A stretch of 64,000 bases of DNA. It comes from Pararhizobium sp. (GTDB lineage: Bacteria; Pseudomonadota; Alphaproteobacteria; Rhizobiales; Rhizobiaceae). The stretch spans positions 248,001 to 312,000 of the forward strand of contig CP051237.1 in the NCBI GenBank assembly GCA_017794825.1, read 5' to 3'. The notes under the pieces are model-generated. The model had not been told where the DNA came from, did no database searches, and saw nothing but the letters and a program-made list of their open reading frames with translations. The position numbers and the translations under genes are program-made. Positions within the stretch are counted from its first letter, which is position 1; each line of letters starts with the position of its first letter. Shown in pieces: positions 18,705 to 28,091 of this stretch.

Positions 18705-19151
18705 ATGATATTTCCCCCTGACGCGATATCGCCTGTTGTAGCAGTGTCCTGTATTGTCCGGCGAGACCGCCGCTATCTCCTCGTCAAGCGCGCCCGGGGA
18801 GAAGCGAAGGGGCAATACGCGTTTCCTGGCGGGAAGGTGGAGCCGGGCGAAACATTGACGCAGGCGGTATTGAGGGAATTGCACGAGGAGACTGGTCTGG
18901 TTGGCGCCGGCGTCAGTTTCTTCAGGCTCTACGATCTGATCGCCCGCAACGACGACGGTTCGCTGCGTAGCCACTATGTACTGGCGGTGCATGTGGTCGA
19001 GCAGGTCGACGGCGCCAACGCAGTTGCCGCCGACGACGCAGAGGAGGCGGACTGGTTCGCAGCTTCGGATTTGCGATATATTTCGGTAACCCCGAGTGTG
19101 GCAGAATGCATCTATGAGCTGGAAGAGACCATAAATGGGCATGACTGCTAG
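18705..19151 (+). CDS. NUDIX hydrolase (MutT/ADP-ribose pyrophosphatase-like)
   Basis: Hydrolase of nucleoside diphosphates linked to another moiety. The 148-residue protein carries a complete Nudix box, GKVEPGETLTQAVLRELHEE continuing TGL, at residues about 46-68. The substrate class cannot be decided. ATG at 18705. Its end overlaps the next gene by 17 bp, so the two are probably coupled. It is divergent from the SOS peptidase. Confidence 0.93.
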   Translation: MIFPPDAISPVVAVSCIVRRDRRYLLVKRARGEAKGQYAFPGGKVEPGETLTQAVLRELHEETGLVGAGVSFFRLYDLIARNDDGSLRSHYVLAVHVVEQVDGANAVAADDAEEADWFAASDLRYISVTPSVAECIYELEETINGHDC

Positions 19152-19524
19152 GCGCATCGCCTTCCTGTTTCTTGCTTGGGCGCTGAATGCGGGGATTGTC
19201 GCTCCAGCATCGGCGCAGGCCGTGATTCCGCCTTATGAGGACAGGCTTTTGCGGCTGTCCGAGATTGTCGGCTCAATCCACTATATCCGGACGCTGTGCG
19301 CCAAGCGCGATGAGGGCTGGCGCGACAAGATGCAGGCGCTGATCGATCTCGAAGGCGAGGACGCCCCTTCCCGCGCCCGGTTGACGGCGGCATTCAATCG
19401 CGGCTACAGGTCTTTCGCAGCCGTGCATACGAAGTGCAACGAAGTAGCGCTTGAGGCGGAAGCCCAATACAGGAAAGAAGGTCTCGACCTTGCGTCGGCC
19501 ATCATTGCGCGCTACGGAAATTAA
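19135..19524 (+). CDS. TIGR02301-family secreted protein
   Basis: Short exported protein of unknown function, 129 residues, matching the Rhizobiales TIGR02301 family. It has a signal peptide (hydrophobic core IAFLFLAWALNAGIVA, cleavage after ASAQA). The family core is RLSEIVGSIHYIRTLC, a tryptophan-rich WRDKM and a conserved cysteine in HTKCNEVA; two cysteines remain in the mature part and may pair. ATG at 19135 or 19141 are both possible. It overlaps the NUDIX gene, an arrangement common in this order. Confidence 0.9.
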   Translation: MGMTARRIAFLFLAWALNAGIVAPASAQAVIPPYEDRLLRLSEIVGSIHYIRTLCAKRDEGWRDKMQALIDLEGEDAPSRARLTAAFNRGYRSFAAVHTKCNEVALEAEAQYRKEGLDLASAIIARYGN

Positions 19525-19623
19525 ACATTCATTAACCTGACGATCCGGACTGCTACTGGAAAATCACAGTCTGTGGTATTCTCGAGTCGGGAAGAAATTG
19601 GAGCCTAGTCTCCAGGTGGTGAC

Positions 19624-19884
19624 ATGAGAGAAGCAAACTTGTCTGAAATTGACGAGATGATCATTCACGAGAAAATGCAGACAGCGCTTGAACACCAGGT
19701 CGAGGCATGGGCTGACGGCGTCGCGGACGGGATCGAGCCGGAAATCATCGCCGACGCGGCCCTTGTTACGGTCATGCGGGAAGCCGTCAAGCTTTTCGGC
19801 GAAGACGGCGCGGAAGCCGTGCTCGACGATCTGAAGAGCAGAATACTCGCCGGAGAATTTTCACCGGACCGCCAGATTCAATAG
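19624..19884 (+). CDS. Small conserved hypothetical protein
   Basis: An 86-residue acidic, soluble, mostly helical protein. ATG at 19624 follows a purine/T-rich leader (CAGGTGGTGAC). No domain is recognised; the C-terminal half (AVKLFGEDGAEAVLDDLKSRI) looks amphipathic. It lies 14 bp before the next gene, on the same strand as the NUDIX/TIGR02301 pair. Length, start context and tight spacing support a real gene, but no function can be given. Confidence 0.75.
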   Translation: MREANLSEIDEMIIHEKMQTALEHQVEAWADGVADGIEPEIIADAALVTVMREAVKLFGEDGAEAVLDDLKSRILAGEFSPDRQIQ

Positions 19885-19898
19885 TCGCCGGAGGAGCC

Positions 19899-20636
19899 AT
19901 GCCCTTTGCCGCAACGGGACGGCCGGCAATTGCCGCAAACTTCGGTTTTATGGCGTATTTCCTCATCGCGGGCGTCGCCTGGTCGGCGCAACCGGCGTCA
20001 ATCGGCGACGCCGCGCAAGCAACGGACCGGATCGAACTCGCGCTCAGCGATATACAGGAAATCGAAGACGAAACGGAAGACGAAGCCGGCTTCGAACAGG
20101 GTTTGCCGCTGCCTCCCAAACTTGGCGGCGCCCTTTCTGAAGAAAGCGTTGAGCGCCGCGATATTCCGGACGCCGAAATAAGCATGGATCTGTCGCTCCT
20201 GCCGGAACCGGTCAGGCGCATGCGCGAATTGATCGTCAAGGCTGCGAAAAGCGGCGATCCGGAAAAACTGCGACCGCTTCTGGGAACCGGACCGACGGCC
20301 ACGCAGCTGTCGTTCGGCGCCATTGACAGTGATCCAATCCAGTATCTGAAAGACGTGTCCGGAGATCAGAATGGCTTGGAATTACTGGCTATTCTTCTCG
20401 ATATTTTCGATTCTGGCTATGCCCGGCTCGACGTGGACGAAGCAACGGAAATCTATATATGGCCGTATTTCTACACCCTGCCGCTCGACGTGCTCGACGA
20501 TCGGCAGATGGTTGAACTTTTTCGGATCATAACTGCCGGAGATCTGCAGGACATGCGGGCTTTCGGGAACTACTCCTTCTACCGCACGGGCATTTCGCCG
20601 GACGGAGAATGGTTGTTCTTTCTCGCAGGCGATTGA
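19899..20636 (+). CDS. Conserved secreted hypothetical protein
   Basis: A 245-residue protein with an N-terminal export signal (FGFMAYFLIAGVAWSAQPA). A charged acidic linker follows (ELALSDIQEIEDETEDE) and then a folded domain from about residue 100. That region has LLPEPVRRMRELIVKAAKSGD and YIWPYFYTLPLDVL, a pattern I have seen only as a conserved hypothetical in Rhizobiales. Function unknown; a periplasmic location is inferred. It is probably in one transcript with the 86-residue gene 14 bp upstream. Confidence 0.78.
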   Translation: MPFAATGRPAIAANFGFMAYFLIAGVAWSAQPASIGDAAQATDRIELALSDIQEIEDETEDEAGFEQGLPLPPKLGGALSEESVERRDIPDAEISMDLSLLPEPVRRMRELIVKAAKSGDPEKLRPLLGTGPTATQLSFGAIDSDPIQYLKDVSGDQNGLELLAILLDIFDSGYARLDVDEATEIYIWPYFYTLPLDVLDDRQMVELFRIITAGDLQDMRAFGNYSFYRTGISPDGEWLFFLAGD

Positions 20637-20711
20637 TCATCGCGCGATCCGGTCTTGCCCCAAGCCGGTCCCGCCATTAGGTAATGCGACATACAGCAAG
20701 GAAGAGCGGAT

Positions 20712-21569
20712 TTGAGTCGAACCACGCTGGCAAATCGCGGCCTCGTTCACATTCACGGACCTGATGCGGAAACCCTGCTTCAGGACGTGATCACCTGCGA
20801 CCTCCTTTCCCTTGAGGCAGGCGTGGCAAGGCAAGGCGCACTGCTCACGCCGCAGGGCAAGATCATGTTCGATTTCCTTGTCTCGCGCCGCGGCGAAGAC
20901 GGATTCCGTTTCGATGTCGACCACAACGTCCTGGGCGAGTTTGTCAAGCGCATGACCATGTACAAGCTTCGCGCGAAGGTCTTCATCGAGCCTGAGGAAA
21001 CCGCATCAGTGACGGCCGTCTGGGACGAGGAAACGCCACAAGACAGCCTCTCCGACGAACGGTTTCCGCACGATTCCAACGTCCGCCGTCTCTATGACCG
21101 AGCAGGCGACGACACCGCCTCTCCCGTCGATTACGACCGGCTGAGAATCGACAATGGCGTAGCCGAGGCCGGCCGGGATTACGAGTTCGGCGACGCGTTT
21201 CCGCATGACGCGCTGATGGACCTGAACAGGGGCGTTTCGTTCAAGAAGGGCTGTTTCGTGGGGCAGGAAGTGGTCTCCCGCATGCAGCATCGCGGTACTG
21301 CGCGCCGCCGCGTCATGCAGGTCCGGGCCGAGACGGATCTTCCTGAGACCGGCGCCACCGTCACTGCTGGCAGCAAATCGGTCGGAACGCTTGGCACCGT
21401 TGTCGGCGACAAAGCACTGGCGATTTTGCGCACGGATCGCGTCGCAAGCGCGCTGGACAAGGATATCGCAGTGCAGGCGGGCGATGTCCCCGTACTGGTT
21501 GCCTTTCCTGAGTGGACCGGCCTTGCGCTTGCGCAGGAGGAACGGGAATCAGGTTCAGCTGCGCAATGA
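20712..21569 (+). CDS. ygfZ: Folate-binding protein YgfZ
   Basis: Tetrahydrofolate-dependent protein of the aminomethyltransferase fold that assists iron-sulphur cluster assembly or repair. The signature KGCFVGQEV (usually KGCYxGQE) is present near residue 180 with its catalytic-type cysteine. The 285-residue length is typical. The start is a TTG at 20712 preceded by AAGGAAGAG; no ATG lies near the beginning of the conserved domain (LANRGLVHIHGPDAETLLQ). Its TGA overlaps the next gene's ATG. Confidence 0.92.
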   Translation: MSRTTLANRGLVHIHGPDAETLLQDVITCDLLSLEAGVARQGALLTPQGKIMFDFLVSRRGEDGFRFDVDHNVLGEFVKRMTMYKLRAKVFIEPEETASVTAVWDEETPQDSLSDERFPHDSNVRRLYDRAGDDTASPVDYDRLRIDNGVAEAGRDYEFGDAFPHDALMDLNRGVSFKKGCFVGQEVVSRMQHRGTARRRVMQVRAETDLPETGATVTAGSKSVGTLGTVVGDKALAILRTDRVASALDKDIAVQAGDVPVLVAFPEWTGLALAQEERESGSAAQ

Positions 21570-22189
21570 GCGCCCGCGAAATCGCGCCGCGCGCCTGGCA
21601 GCGCATGCTTTCCGGGCGTCGTCTCGATCTGTTGAACCCGTCGCCGCTGGATATCGAACTGTCCGACATCGCGCACGGCCTTGCCCGGGTTGCGCGCTGG
21701 AACGGGCAGACGATCGGCCGCCACGCATTCTCGGTCGCCCAGCACTCCATTGTCGTGGAGCAGATCTTTTTCGTGCTGAAGCCGAAAGCCTCGGCCGCCG
21801 ACCGCCTGGCAGCGCTCCTTCACGATGCGCCGGAATATGTGATCGGCGACATGATCTCGCCCTTCAAGGCGATCGTCGGAGGCGACTACAAGTGTGTCGA
21901 ACGGAGATTGCAGGAGGCGATCCATCTGCGTTTCGGGCTGCCTGCGCAGATGACCAAAACGCTCAAGGACACAATAAAGCGGGCCGATCGCATCTCGGCC
22001 TTCTTCGAAGCGACCCGGTTGGCCGGCTTCAGCGAAAGCGAGGCGGCGCGGCTGTTCGGAAGACCGCGCGGTATTTCACCCGGCGATCTTCCGATTGAGC
22101 CGATGTCGGCGACACGAGTCCAACGCCTCTTTTCCCGGCGCTTCGACGAGATCGAAACCGGACGCCCGAAGAGCGTGGATTGCGCGTAA
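21566..22189 (+). CDS. HD-domain phosphohydrolase, YfbR-like
   Basis: Probable 5'-nucleotidase or related phosphohydrolase. HD metal ligands are visible: His in SVAQHS (near residue 60), the HD pair in ALLHDAPEYV (near residue 85) and the later Asp in IKRADRISAFFE. ATG at 21566 overlaps the ygfZ stop (ATGA) and gives 207 residues. The next gene's ATG overlaps its TAA by one base. The three genes are therefore one tightly packed transcript. Substrate unproven. Confidence 0.9.
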   Translation: MSAREIAPRAWQRMLSGRRLDLLNPSPLDIELSDIAHGLARVARWNGQTIGRHAFSVAQHSIVVEQIFFVLKPKASAADRLAALLHDAPEYVIGDMISPFKAIVGGDYKCVERRLQEAIHLRFGLPAQMTKTLKDTIKRADRISAFFEATRLAGFSESEAARLFGRPRGISPGDLPIEPMSATRVQRLFSRRFDEIETGRPKSVDCA

Positions 22190-22701
22190 TGCCGCATCTG
22201 GTCATATGCCCGCTCTCTCGGCTCGAAAAAACCGCAAACGAGCACGAAGTGCGCGACATCATCACATTGCTGTCACCGGACATGCAGGCCGATCGCCCGT
22301 CAGGCGTGCCGGCTGACCGCCATCTGCGCCTCTCCTTGCATGATATCAGCGCCGAAATCGTGGGCATGGAAAGCCCGGCGGCCGATCACGTCGCAGAAAT
22401 GATCGACTTCGCGGGATCCTGGACCCGGGAGAAACCGCTCCTGATTCATTGCTGGATGGGAATTTCCCGATCCACCGCCGCCGCCTACATTTGCGCTCTT
22501 TCGCTTAACCCGGATCTCGATGAAATGGATCTGGCGCTTGAACTGCGCAGGCGGTCGCCGTCTGCGACGCCGAACGCCCGCCTGGTCACCCTGGCGGATG
22601 AAATTCTTGGGCGAGACGGCCGGATGAACGCCGCCATAAAACGGATCGGACGCGGCAGGGAGGCTCGGGAAGGCGCGCCTTTCGTTCTGCCGTTCGACTG
22701 A
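22189..22701 (+). CDS. Tyrosine/dual-specificity-type protein phosphatase
   Basis: Cysteine-dependent phosphatase of 170 residues. The P-loop HCWMGISRS fits HCx5RS(T), with the catalytic cysteine near residue 87; a general-acid aspartate probably lies in LHDISAEI. The compact size resembles bacterial predicted protein-tyrosine phosphatases found next to HD or kinase-like genes. The start ATG shares one base with the stop of the HD-domain gene. Substrate unknown. Confidence 0.9.
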   Translation: MPHLVICPLSRLEKTANEHEVRDIITLLSPDMQADRPSGVPADRHLRLSLHDISAEIVGMESPAADHVAEMIDFAGSWTREKPLLIHCWMGISRSTAAAYICALSLNPDLDEMDLALELRRRSPSATPNARLVTLADEILGRDGRMNAAIKRIGRGREAREGAPFVLPFD

Positions 22702-22865
22702 TAATTCATCACAATCGGCCTAAAATTTCGCGATATCCATCAATGAATTTGATCGATCGTGAAGAAATGCTGTTTTGACTTGCAGGATTGAACGGGGCTA
22801 TCAGCGATACTGAAAAATTGTATATCCGTCCAAAAATCCAGTCGCCACAGCGGAAAGATCTTTTC

Positions 22866-24116
22866 ATGAGCACTACGGCAAGGGACACGACCGCAAGCGC
22901 GCCGGCAAACGCCAGTTTGCCCTGGATCATCATTGTGTGCGGTTGTCTCATCGCGCTTTTGACCTTCGGTCCGCGTTCGGCAATGGGTTTTTTCCAATTG
23001 CCCATGCTCGCAGATACGGGCTGGGACCGCACAACATTCGGCCTTGCGATGGCGCTGCAGAATCTGTGCTGGGGTCTCGGCCAGCCGTTCTTTGGGGCGA
23101 TCGCTGACAAATACGGCACCTGGCGCGTGCTTTTCCTGTCGGCCGCGCTCTATGCAGCCGGGCTCTGGATCATGGCGCTTGGCACAACGCCGACATGGCT
23201 GCATATCGGCGGCGGCGTGCTTGTCGGCCTTGCGGTCGCGGCCGGATCTTTCGGCATCATCCTGTCGGCGTTCGCGCGGAACGTCGCCCCTGAAAAGCGG
23301 TCGCTCGTCTTCGGCTTCGGCACGGCCGCCGGCTCGGCCGGCATGTTCGTTTTTGCCCCGATAAGCCAGGGCTTGATCGACACCTTCGGCTGGTCGGATT
23401 CGCTTGTCTATCTCGGCGTAGCGATGCTGATCGTTCCGGTTCTGGCTATACCGCTGCGCGGCAACGCTTCCTCGGGAACACAGTCGGCAAGCGAATACGA
23501 ACAAACCGTGCGCGAGGCTCTGCGCGAGGCATTCAATCATCATAGCTACGTGCTGCTGACGGCGGGCTTCTTTGTGTGCGGTTTTCAGGTCGCGTTCATC
23601 ACCGCGCATTTTCCGGCGTATATCGGCGATATCGGTCTGGACGCCGGATACGCGGTCATGGCCATCGCCCTGATCGGTTTCTTCAACATCATCGGATCGC
23701 TGGCGTCCGGCATTATCGGGCAAAAGCATTCCAAACCGATGATGCTGGTTCTGCTCTATGTCGGGCGTTCGATTGCGATCACGATCTTCCTGCTGACGCC
23801 GCCGACCGGCGCAAGCGTGATCGTCTTTTCAATCGTCATGGGGCTGCTATGGCTTTCCACCGTGCCGCCAACCAATGGTCTGGTGGCGATCATGTTCGGA
23901 ACACGGCATCTCGGAATGCTCGGAGGCATTGTATTCCTGTCGCACCAGATCGGCTCCTTCCTGGGAGTCTGGCTGGGCGGCTATCTTTACGATCGACTTG
24001 GCAGCTACGATCCGGTCTGGTGGCTTGGCGTGGCGCTCGGCCTGTTCGCCGCGATAGTACACTGGCCGATCCAGGAAAAAGCCGTGGACCGGCCAGTGGT
24101 CGCCCCCGCGGTATAG
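22866..24116 (+). CDS. Major facilitator superfamily transporter
   Basis: Twelve-helix secondary transporter, 416 residues from ATG 22866 (GGAAAG upstream). The loop 2-3 motif appears as GAIADKYGTWRVL near residue 75, and the paired domain ends are regular. It resembles the oxalate/formate-type MFS branch (GPRSAMGFFQLPM, WDRTTFGLAMALQ) that moves monocarboxylates, but this is a loose assignment. It stands alone: 164 bp after the phosphatase gene and ended by a hairpin. Confidence 0.9.
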   Translation: MSTTARDTTASAPANASLPWIIIVCGCLIALLTFGPRSAMGFFQLPMLADTGWDRTTFGLAMALQNLCWGLGQPFFGAIADKYGTWRVLFLSAALYAAGLWIMALGTTPTWLHIGGGVLVGLAVAAGSFGIILSAFARNVAPEKRSLVFGFGTAAGSAGMFVFAPISQGLIDTFGWSDSLVYLGVAMLIVPVLAIPLRGNASSGTQSASEYEQTVREALREAFNHHSYVLLTAGFFVCGFQVAFITAHFPAYIGDIGLDAGYAVMAIALIGFFNIIGSLASGIIGQKHSKPMMLVLLYVGRSIAITIFLLTPPTGASVIVFSIVMGLLWLSTVPPTNGLVAIMFGTRHLGMLGGIVFLSHQIGSFLGVWLGGYLYDRLGSYDPVWWLGVALGLFAAIVHWPIQEKAVDRPVVAPAV

Positions 24117-24138
24117 GGCGAATGACTACTCGCCCTAT
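24113..24138 (+). terminator. Hairpin terminator of the MFS gene
   Basis: ATAGGGCGA at 24113-24121 pairs perfectly with TCGCCCTAT at 24130-24138 around an 8-base loop. The 5' arm includes the stop codon TAG. No long T-run follows. Confidence 0.65.
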
Positions 24139-24213
24139 CTCACAATCTGATTCCGGTTGTTCCGCCTGTAGTATGAAAGCAAAGGCAATTTCGGACATCG
24201 GAACAAACCAAAT

Positions 24214-24354
24214 TCAGTGAATGACGCTCACATTCGCCAACCGGTGGGCCATGACCAGTTCCTTGCGCTCCTGGCGGGTCAGTCTGCCCTTCCTGCCCAG
24301 TCTGCGCGCGCGCTCCTGCGCCGCTTTCCTGCAGAGTTCGGTAATATGGGTCAT
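24214..24354 (-). CDS. Small basic protein, 46 residues
   Basis: ATG at 24354 has an excellent ribosome site (GGAGATAAGAA directly upstream) and runs 46 codons to TGA at 24214. The product is strongly basic and probably helical, with RKAAQERARRLGRKGRL near its start and ending MAHRLANVSVIH. Charge and size suggest a nucleic-acid or ribosome-associated peptide, but that is only inference. It lies in the gap between the MFS terminator and recO, reading leftward. No family is recognised. Confidence 0.6.
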   Translation of the reverse strand: MTHITELCRKAAQERARRLGRKGRLTRQERKELVMAHRLANVSVIH

Positions 24355-24448
24355 TTCTTATCTCCGTTTGCGTTGACAAAACGGATATGGATATCGAAAC
24401 GGGAATGCCTAATTAAATAATCGTAATGATTGCATTGCAGCGTGTAGT

Positions 24449-25186
24449 CTACTGCGCAGGCCCAAGCGCCTTCAGCGCCGCCTGAATGAAACCTGCCCGC
24501 GCCTCCGGCGCCTGCAAGCCACGCGGCTCGTATACGTGCCGCTCGAGAAAATAGCCGGTCAACCGGAATGCGGAGGCGAGCCCCTCCCTGTCAGCCGCCT
24601 GCCTTGACTCCCGGCCCAGAAAATCCGGCAGAACGAGCATTTTCTCCACCCAGGGCTGGCCGGCGCTGCGACTGACCGCCCTGCCCGATTTCGGAGAAAC
24701 GAACGCAAGGTCCTCGGTTGCGCCAGTCGCCGCACAGCGTTTCAGGTCCAGCCCGAAGCCGAGATCGTCCAGGACAGCAAGTTCGAAACGGATGAAAAGC
24801 TCCCCGGCGTCGGCTGGCTCATGCAGATGGCCGAGAATGATGCCAAAGGCCTCGAAGAGGTGCGGATGCGGATCTCGCTCGGGCAGCAACCGCAGCAAGG
24901 CGCCGATCGCCTGCACGCCATAGACAGCCGTCGCGGTCTCCATCAGGCGTGCGGCGCGCAGTTCAAGCGCCTCGACCTGGTAATTGCCGAGATGCTGATC
25001 GAGCCGCGCGCGCCAGTTGAGCGCCACGCTGTTGCCCGGCTGCAGCAACGGCTGCATGCGTCGCGAGCGGCCGCCACGCACCAGGCCCAGATGCCGGCCG
25101 TGTTCGCGCGTCATCGCTTCCGCGATCACGCTGGTTTCGCCGTGCTGGCGAACCCCGAGAATTATACCTTCATCCTGCCACTGCAT
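24449..25186 (-). CDS. recO: DNA repair protein RecO
   Basis: Mediator of RecF-pathway recombination that helps load RecA at gaps. The 245 residues have the N-terminal OB fold ([38 protein letters not shown]) and a helical C-terminal domain. [21 protein letters not shown], where many family members have a zinc site, retains only one cysteine here. It lies 20 bp after era, closing the lepB-rnc-era-recO operon. Confidence 0.96.
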   Translation of the reverse strand: MQWQDEGIILGVRQHGETSVIAEAMTREHGRHLGLVRGGRSRRMQPLLQPGNSVALNWRARLDQHLGNYQVEALELRAARLMETATAVYGVQAIGALLRLLPERDPHPHLFEAFGIILGHLHEPADAGELFIRFELAVLDDLGFGLDLKRCAATGATEDLAFVSPKSGRAVSRSAGQPWVEKMLVLPDFLGRESRQAADREGLASAFRLTGYFLERHVYEPRGLQAPEARAGFIQAALKALGPAQ

Positions 25187-25206
25187 GACGGAACCTTCCC
25201 GCGCGA

Positions 25207-26133
25207 TCAGTCAGGAAATTCAAGCCCGATTTCGCGGTACCTCTCGGGATCATCGCCCCAATTGTCGCGGACTTTCACGAACAGGAAAAGATGAACTTTC
25301 TGGTCGAGTATGTCGGCAAGCTCCTTGCGCGCCATCTGGCCGATCGCCTTGATGGCTTCGCCCTTGCGACCGAGCACGATCTTCTTCTGGCTGTCGCGCT
25401 GCACGTAGATCACCTGCTCTATGCGGACGCTGCCGTCCTTGCGCTCTTCCCATTTCTCGGTCTCCACGTGGGATGCGTACGGGAGTTCCTGATGCAGGCG
25501 CAGATAGAGTTTTTCACGAGTAATCTCCGCCGCAAGTTGACGCATCGGCAAATCGGAGATTTGGTCTTCCGGATAATACCACGGGCCTTCGGGAAGCCGC
25601 TGCGCCAAATAGTCGAGCACATCGCTGCAACCGGACCCTTTCAGCGCGGAAATCATGAATGTTCGTTCGAACTCGACCGTTTCGTTGGCCTTCGCGGCCA
25701 ATTCGAGCAATTTCTCCCGCTTCACCTGATCGATCTTGTTGAGGAGCAGGATCTTCGGACGGTCGACCTCCTTGAGCCCTTCCAGGATGTTCAGCGCCTC
25801 GTCGACGAGTCCGCGTTCGGAATCGATGATGAAAAGGATGATGTCGGCGTCGTGCGCGCCGCCCCAGGCGGACGAAACCATGGCCCTGTCGAGCCTTCTT
25901 TTGGGCTTGAAGATGCCAGGCGTATCGACAAGCACGATCTGCGCGTTGTCGTGCATGACAATGCCGCGCACGACCGAGCGCGTCGTCTGCACCTTGTGGC
26001 TGACGATCGACACCTTTGCGCCGACCAGATGATTGACGAAAGTCGATTTGCCGGCGTTCGGCGCGCCGATCATCGCGACGAACCCGGATCGGGTCGGCTC
26101 ATCCTGCCGCGGCTGTTCTGTCTCAGTTGTCAT
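25207..26133 (-). CDS. era: GTPase Era
   Basis: Ribosome assembly GTPase acting on the 3' end of 16S rRNA. ATG at 26133 gives 308 residues. G1 is [10 protein letters not shown]3 DTPGIF, G4 NKID, and the C-terminal KH domain has [17 protein letters not shown]. It overlaps rnc by 11 bp, the standard coupling of these two genes in alphaproteobacteria. The frame continues upstream into rnc without homology. Confidence 0.97.
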   Translation of the reverse strand: MTTETEQPRQDEPTRSGFVAMIGAPNAGKSTFVNHLVGAKVSIVSHKVQTTRSVVRGIVMHDNAQIVLVDTPGIFKPKRRLDRAMVSSAWGGAHDADIILFIIDSERGLVDEALNILEGLKEVDRPKILLLNKIDQVKREKLLELAAKANETVEFERTFMISALKGSGCSDVLDYLAQRLPEGPWYYPEDQISDLPMRQLAAEITREKLYLRLHQELPYASHVETEKWEERKDGSVRIEQVIYVQRDSQKKIVLGRKGEAIKAIGQMARKELADILDQKVHLFLFVKVRDNWGDDPERYREIGLEFPD

Positions 26134-26842
26134 CTTCGGTCCGTTGCCATACGCCTTCCCGCTCCAGCAGACGGGTCGCGGCGTCCTGCTCAGCGATCCG
26201 CCGGGAGCGGCCTTGCCCGATTTCAGGCTCACTGCCGCCAATCTCGACGCGCACGGTAAAATGAGGATCGTGATCCGGTCCCGTTCTTTCCATGATCGTA
26301 TAGCGCGGCGTATCGCCGGTCCTTACGTGCGCCCATTCCTGGAGTTCGGTCTTAGCGTCCCGCCTCGCCTGTTCAGAGTCCTTCGCCCGCGTTTCCCAGT
26401 TTTTCGCGATGAACCGCCTCGCGGCGTCAAGGCCTGAGTCGAGATAGATCGCTGCAATGAGTGATTCCATGACGTCGGCGCGGACATTGGTCATGCGCTT
26501 TCCCTTGACGCTCTTCACGTCGGAACCGGTGCGGATGTACTGATGAAGCTGCAGTTCGTCTGCGACCGCTGCACAGGTGGTCGCGCTGACAAGCCGGTTC
26601 AGGCGCACGGACAATTCGCCTTCCTTGGCATTGGGAAACAGGCTGAAAAGCATTTCGGCGATCACCAGCCCGAGCACCCGGTCGCCCAGGAATTCAAGCC
26701 GCTCGTAATTGGAACGACTCCCGGCGCGGGCGCTGGAATGGGTCAGCGCCAATTCCAGTCTGTCGCGGTTCGAGATCGGGTGTCCGACAATGTCCTCAAG
26801 TCGTCTGAAATCGCTTTCCGAGAGACCTGTCTTCTGATTCAT
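26123..26842 (-). CDS. rnc: Ribonuclease III
   Basis: Double-strand-specific endonuclease for rRNA processing and mRNA turnover. The 239-residue protein has the catalytic signature NYERLEFLGDRVL near residue 43, a second acidic cluster (ADVMESLIAAIYLD), and a C-terminal double-stranded RNA-binding domain (TELQEWAH ... GQGRSRRIAEQDAA). It overlaps lepB by 4 bp upstream and era by 11 bp downstream. Confidence 0.97.
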   Translation of the reverse strand: MNQKTGLSESDFRRLEDIVGHPISNRDRLELALTHSSARAGSRSNYERLEFLGDRVLGLVIAEMLFSLFPNAKEGELSVRLNRLVSATTCAAVADELQLHQYIRTGSDVKSVKGKRMTNVRADVMESLIAAIYLDSGLDAARRFIAKNWETRAKDSEQARRDAKTELQEWAHVRTGDTPRYTIMERTGPDHDPHFTVRVEIGGSEPEIGQGRSRRIAEQDAATRLLEREGVWQRTEDDN

Positions 26843-27582
26843 TCAGTCAACTCGAAGAAGCGGGTCGGCCGCAGCTCCTGAGGCCATTTCCATATTTGAA
26901 GTGGCGATGCGCCGCCGCCGATCGAGAAGAAGATCATCTCGGCGCGTCCGACCAGATTTTCAGCGGGCACGTAGCCGACGTCGAAACGGCTGTCGGCCGA
27001 ATTGTCGCGGTTGTCGCCCATCATGAAATAGTGACCTTCCGGAACCAGGAATTCCCGCGTGTCATCGCCGGCGCCGTTCGGAAACTCGTCGAGCGTGTCG
27101 TAACTGACGCCGTTCGGAAGCGTCTCGTGAAACACCGCCGCGGGATTGTCATTCACGCCGTGGGCGCGCGGATTGAACTCGCCTACCCGTTCGCGCTGGA
27201 CCGGCGTATCGTTGATGTACAGCACGCCGTCCTTCATGCGAATGCGGTCGCCGGGCAGGCCCACGACACGCTTGATGTAATCGATCTTCGGATCTGGCGG
27301 AAAGCGGAAGACCACGATGTCGCCGCGCTTTGGCTCGCCGCTCCATATCCGTCCCGAGAACAGATCCGGCGAGAACGGAAACGAGTATCGCGAATAGCCA
27401 TAGGCGTATTTCGAAACGAACAGATAGTCGCCCTGCAGCAGCGTCGGCATCATCGATCCCGAGGGAATCGAGAAAGGCTGGAAAAGGAAACTGCGGATAA
27501 CGAGCGCCAGTATCAGCGCCTGGATGATCACCTTGACGGTTTCCCAGATAGCCGATTCTTTCTTTTCCGCTTTGTCGGACAC
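26839..27582 (-). CDS. lepB: Signal peptidase I
   Basis: Inner-membrane serine protease that removes signal peptides of exported proteins. I place the start at GTG 27582, preceded by GAAGGG, giving 247 residues; upstream codons in frame are basic and unconserved. One N-terminal helix (VIIQALILALVIRSFLF) precedes the catalytic Ser in IPSGSMMPTL and the Lys in DYIKRVVGLPGDR. Box E (GDNRDNSADSR) is intact. It heads the lepB-rnc-era-recO operon, 76 bp after acpS. Confidence 0.96.
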   Translation of the reverse strand: MSDKAEKKESAIWETVKVIIQALILALVIRSFLFQPFSIPSGSMMPTLLQGDYLFVSKYAYGYSRYSFPFSPDLFSGRIWSGEPKRGDIVVFRFPPDPKIDYIKRVVGLPGDRIRMKDGVLYINDTPVQRERVGEFNPRAHGVNDNPAAVFHETLPNGVSYDTLDEFPNGAGDDTREFLVPEGHYFMMGDNRDNSADSRFDVGYVPAENLVGRAEMIFFSIGGGASPLQIWKWPQELRPTRFFELTE

Positions 27583-27658
27583 GTTTGCCAAACCCTTCAA
27601 TCCTCTTCGATACTGCTGCTTACTAGATCGCCGGTTCCGCGTTGTAAATGGAATCCGG

Positions 27659-28072
27659 TCACGAAGCCGGCTTTTCACCGGCATGGGCCTCGATAATCAC
27701 GAAGGCCTGAGCCAGGGGAAAATCATCGGTTATTGTCAGATGTAAGGCGGCGGAGAAGCCCTCTGGAAGCAGCTTTTCGAGCTGTTGCAGCGCGCCGCCG
27801 GTCAGTTCCAGCCTCGGGCGTCCGTCATCGAGATTGAAGACGCCGATATCGCGCCAGAACACGCCTTTCGATATGCCGCTTCCCAACGCCTTCGAGCAGG
27901 CTTCCTTCGCCGCAAATCGTTTTGCATACGACGCTGCTTTCTGTTTGCGGCGTTCGGAGCGTTGCTGCTCGATTTCGGTGAAACATCGCGTGGTGAACCG
28001 CTCGCCGTGCCGCGCGATGGTGCGTTCGATGCGCCGGATATCGATCAGGTCGCTTCCGATGCCGATAATCAT
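27659..28072 (-). CDS. acpS: Holo-[acyl-carrier-protein] synthase
   Basis: Transfers 4'-phosphopantetheine from CoA to acyl carrier protein. At 137 residues it carries the two family motifs: [11 protein letters not shown] near the start (metal-binding Asp) and [12 protein letters not shown] around residue 55. ATG at 28072. It lies between the DUF2062 gene (19-bp gap) and lepB, the usual Rhizobiales order. Confidence 0.96.
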   Translation of the reverse strand: MIIGIGSDLIDIRRIERTIARHGERFTTRCFTEIEQQRSERRKQKAASYAKRFAAKEACSKALGSGISKGVFWRDIGVFNLDDGRPRLELTGGALQQLEKLLPEGFSAALHLTITDDFPLAQAFVIIEAHAGEKPAS

Positions 28073-28091
28073 AAGCGTACGATCCGGCTGT

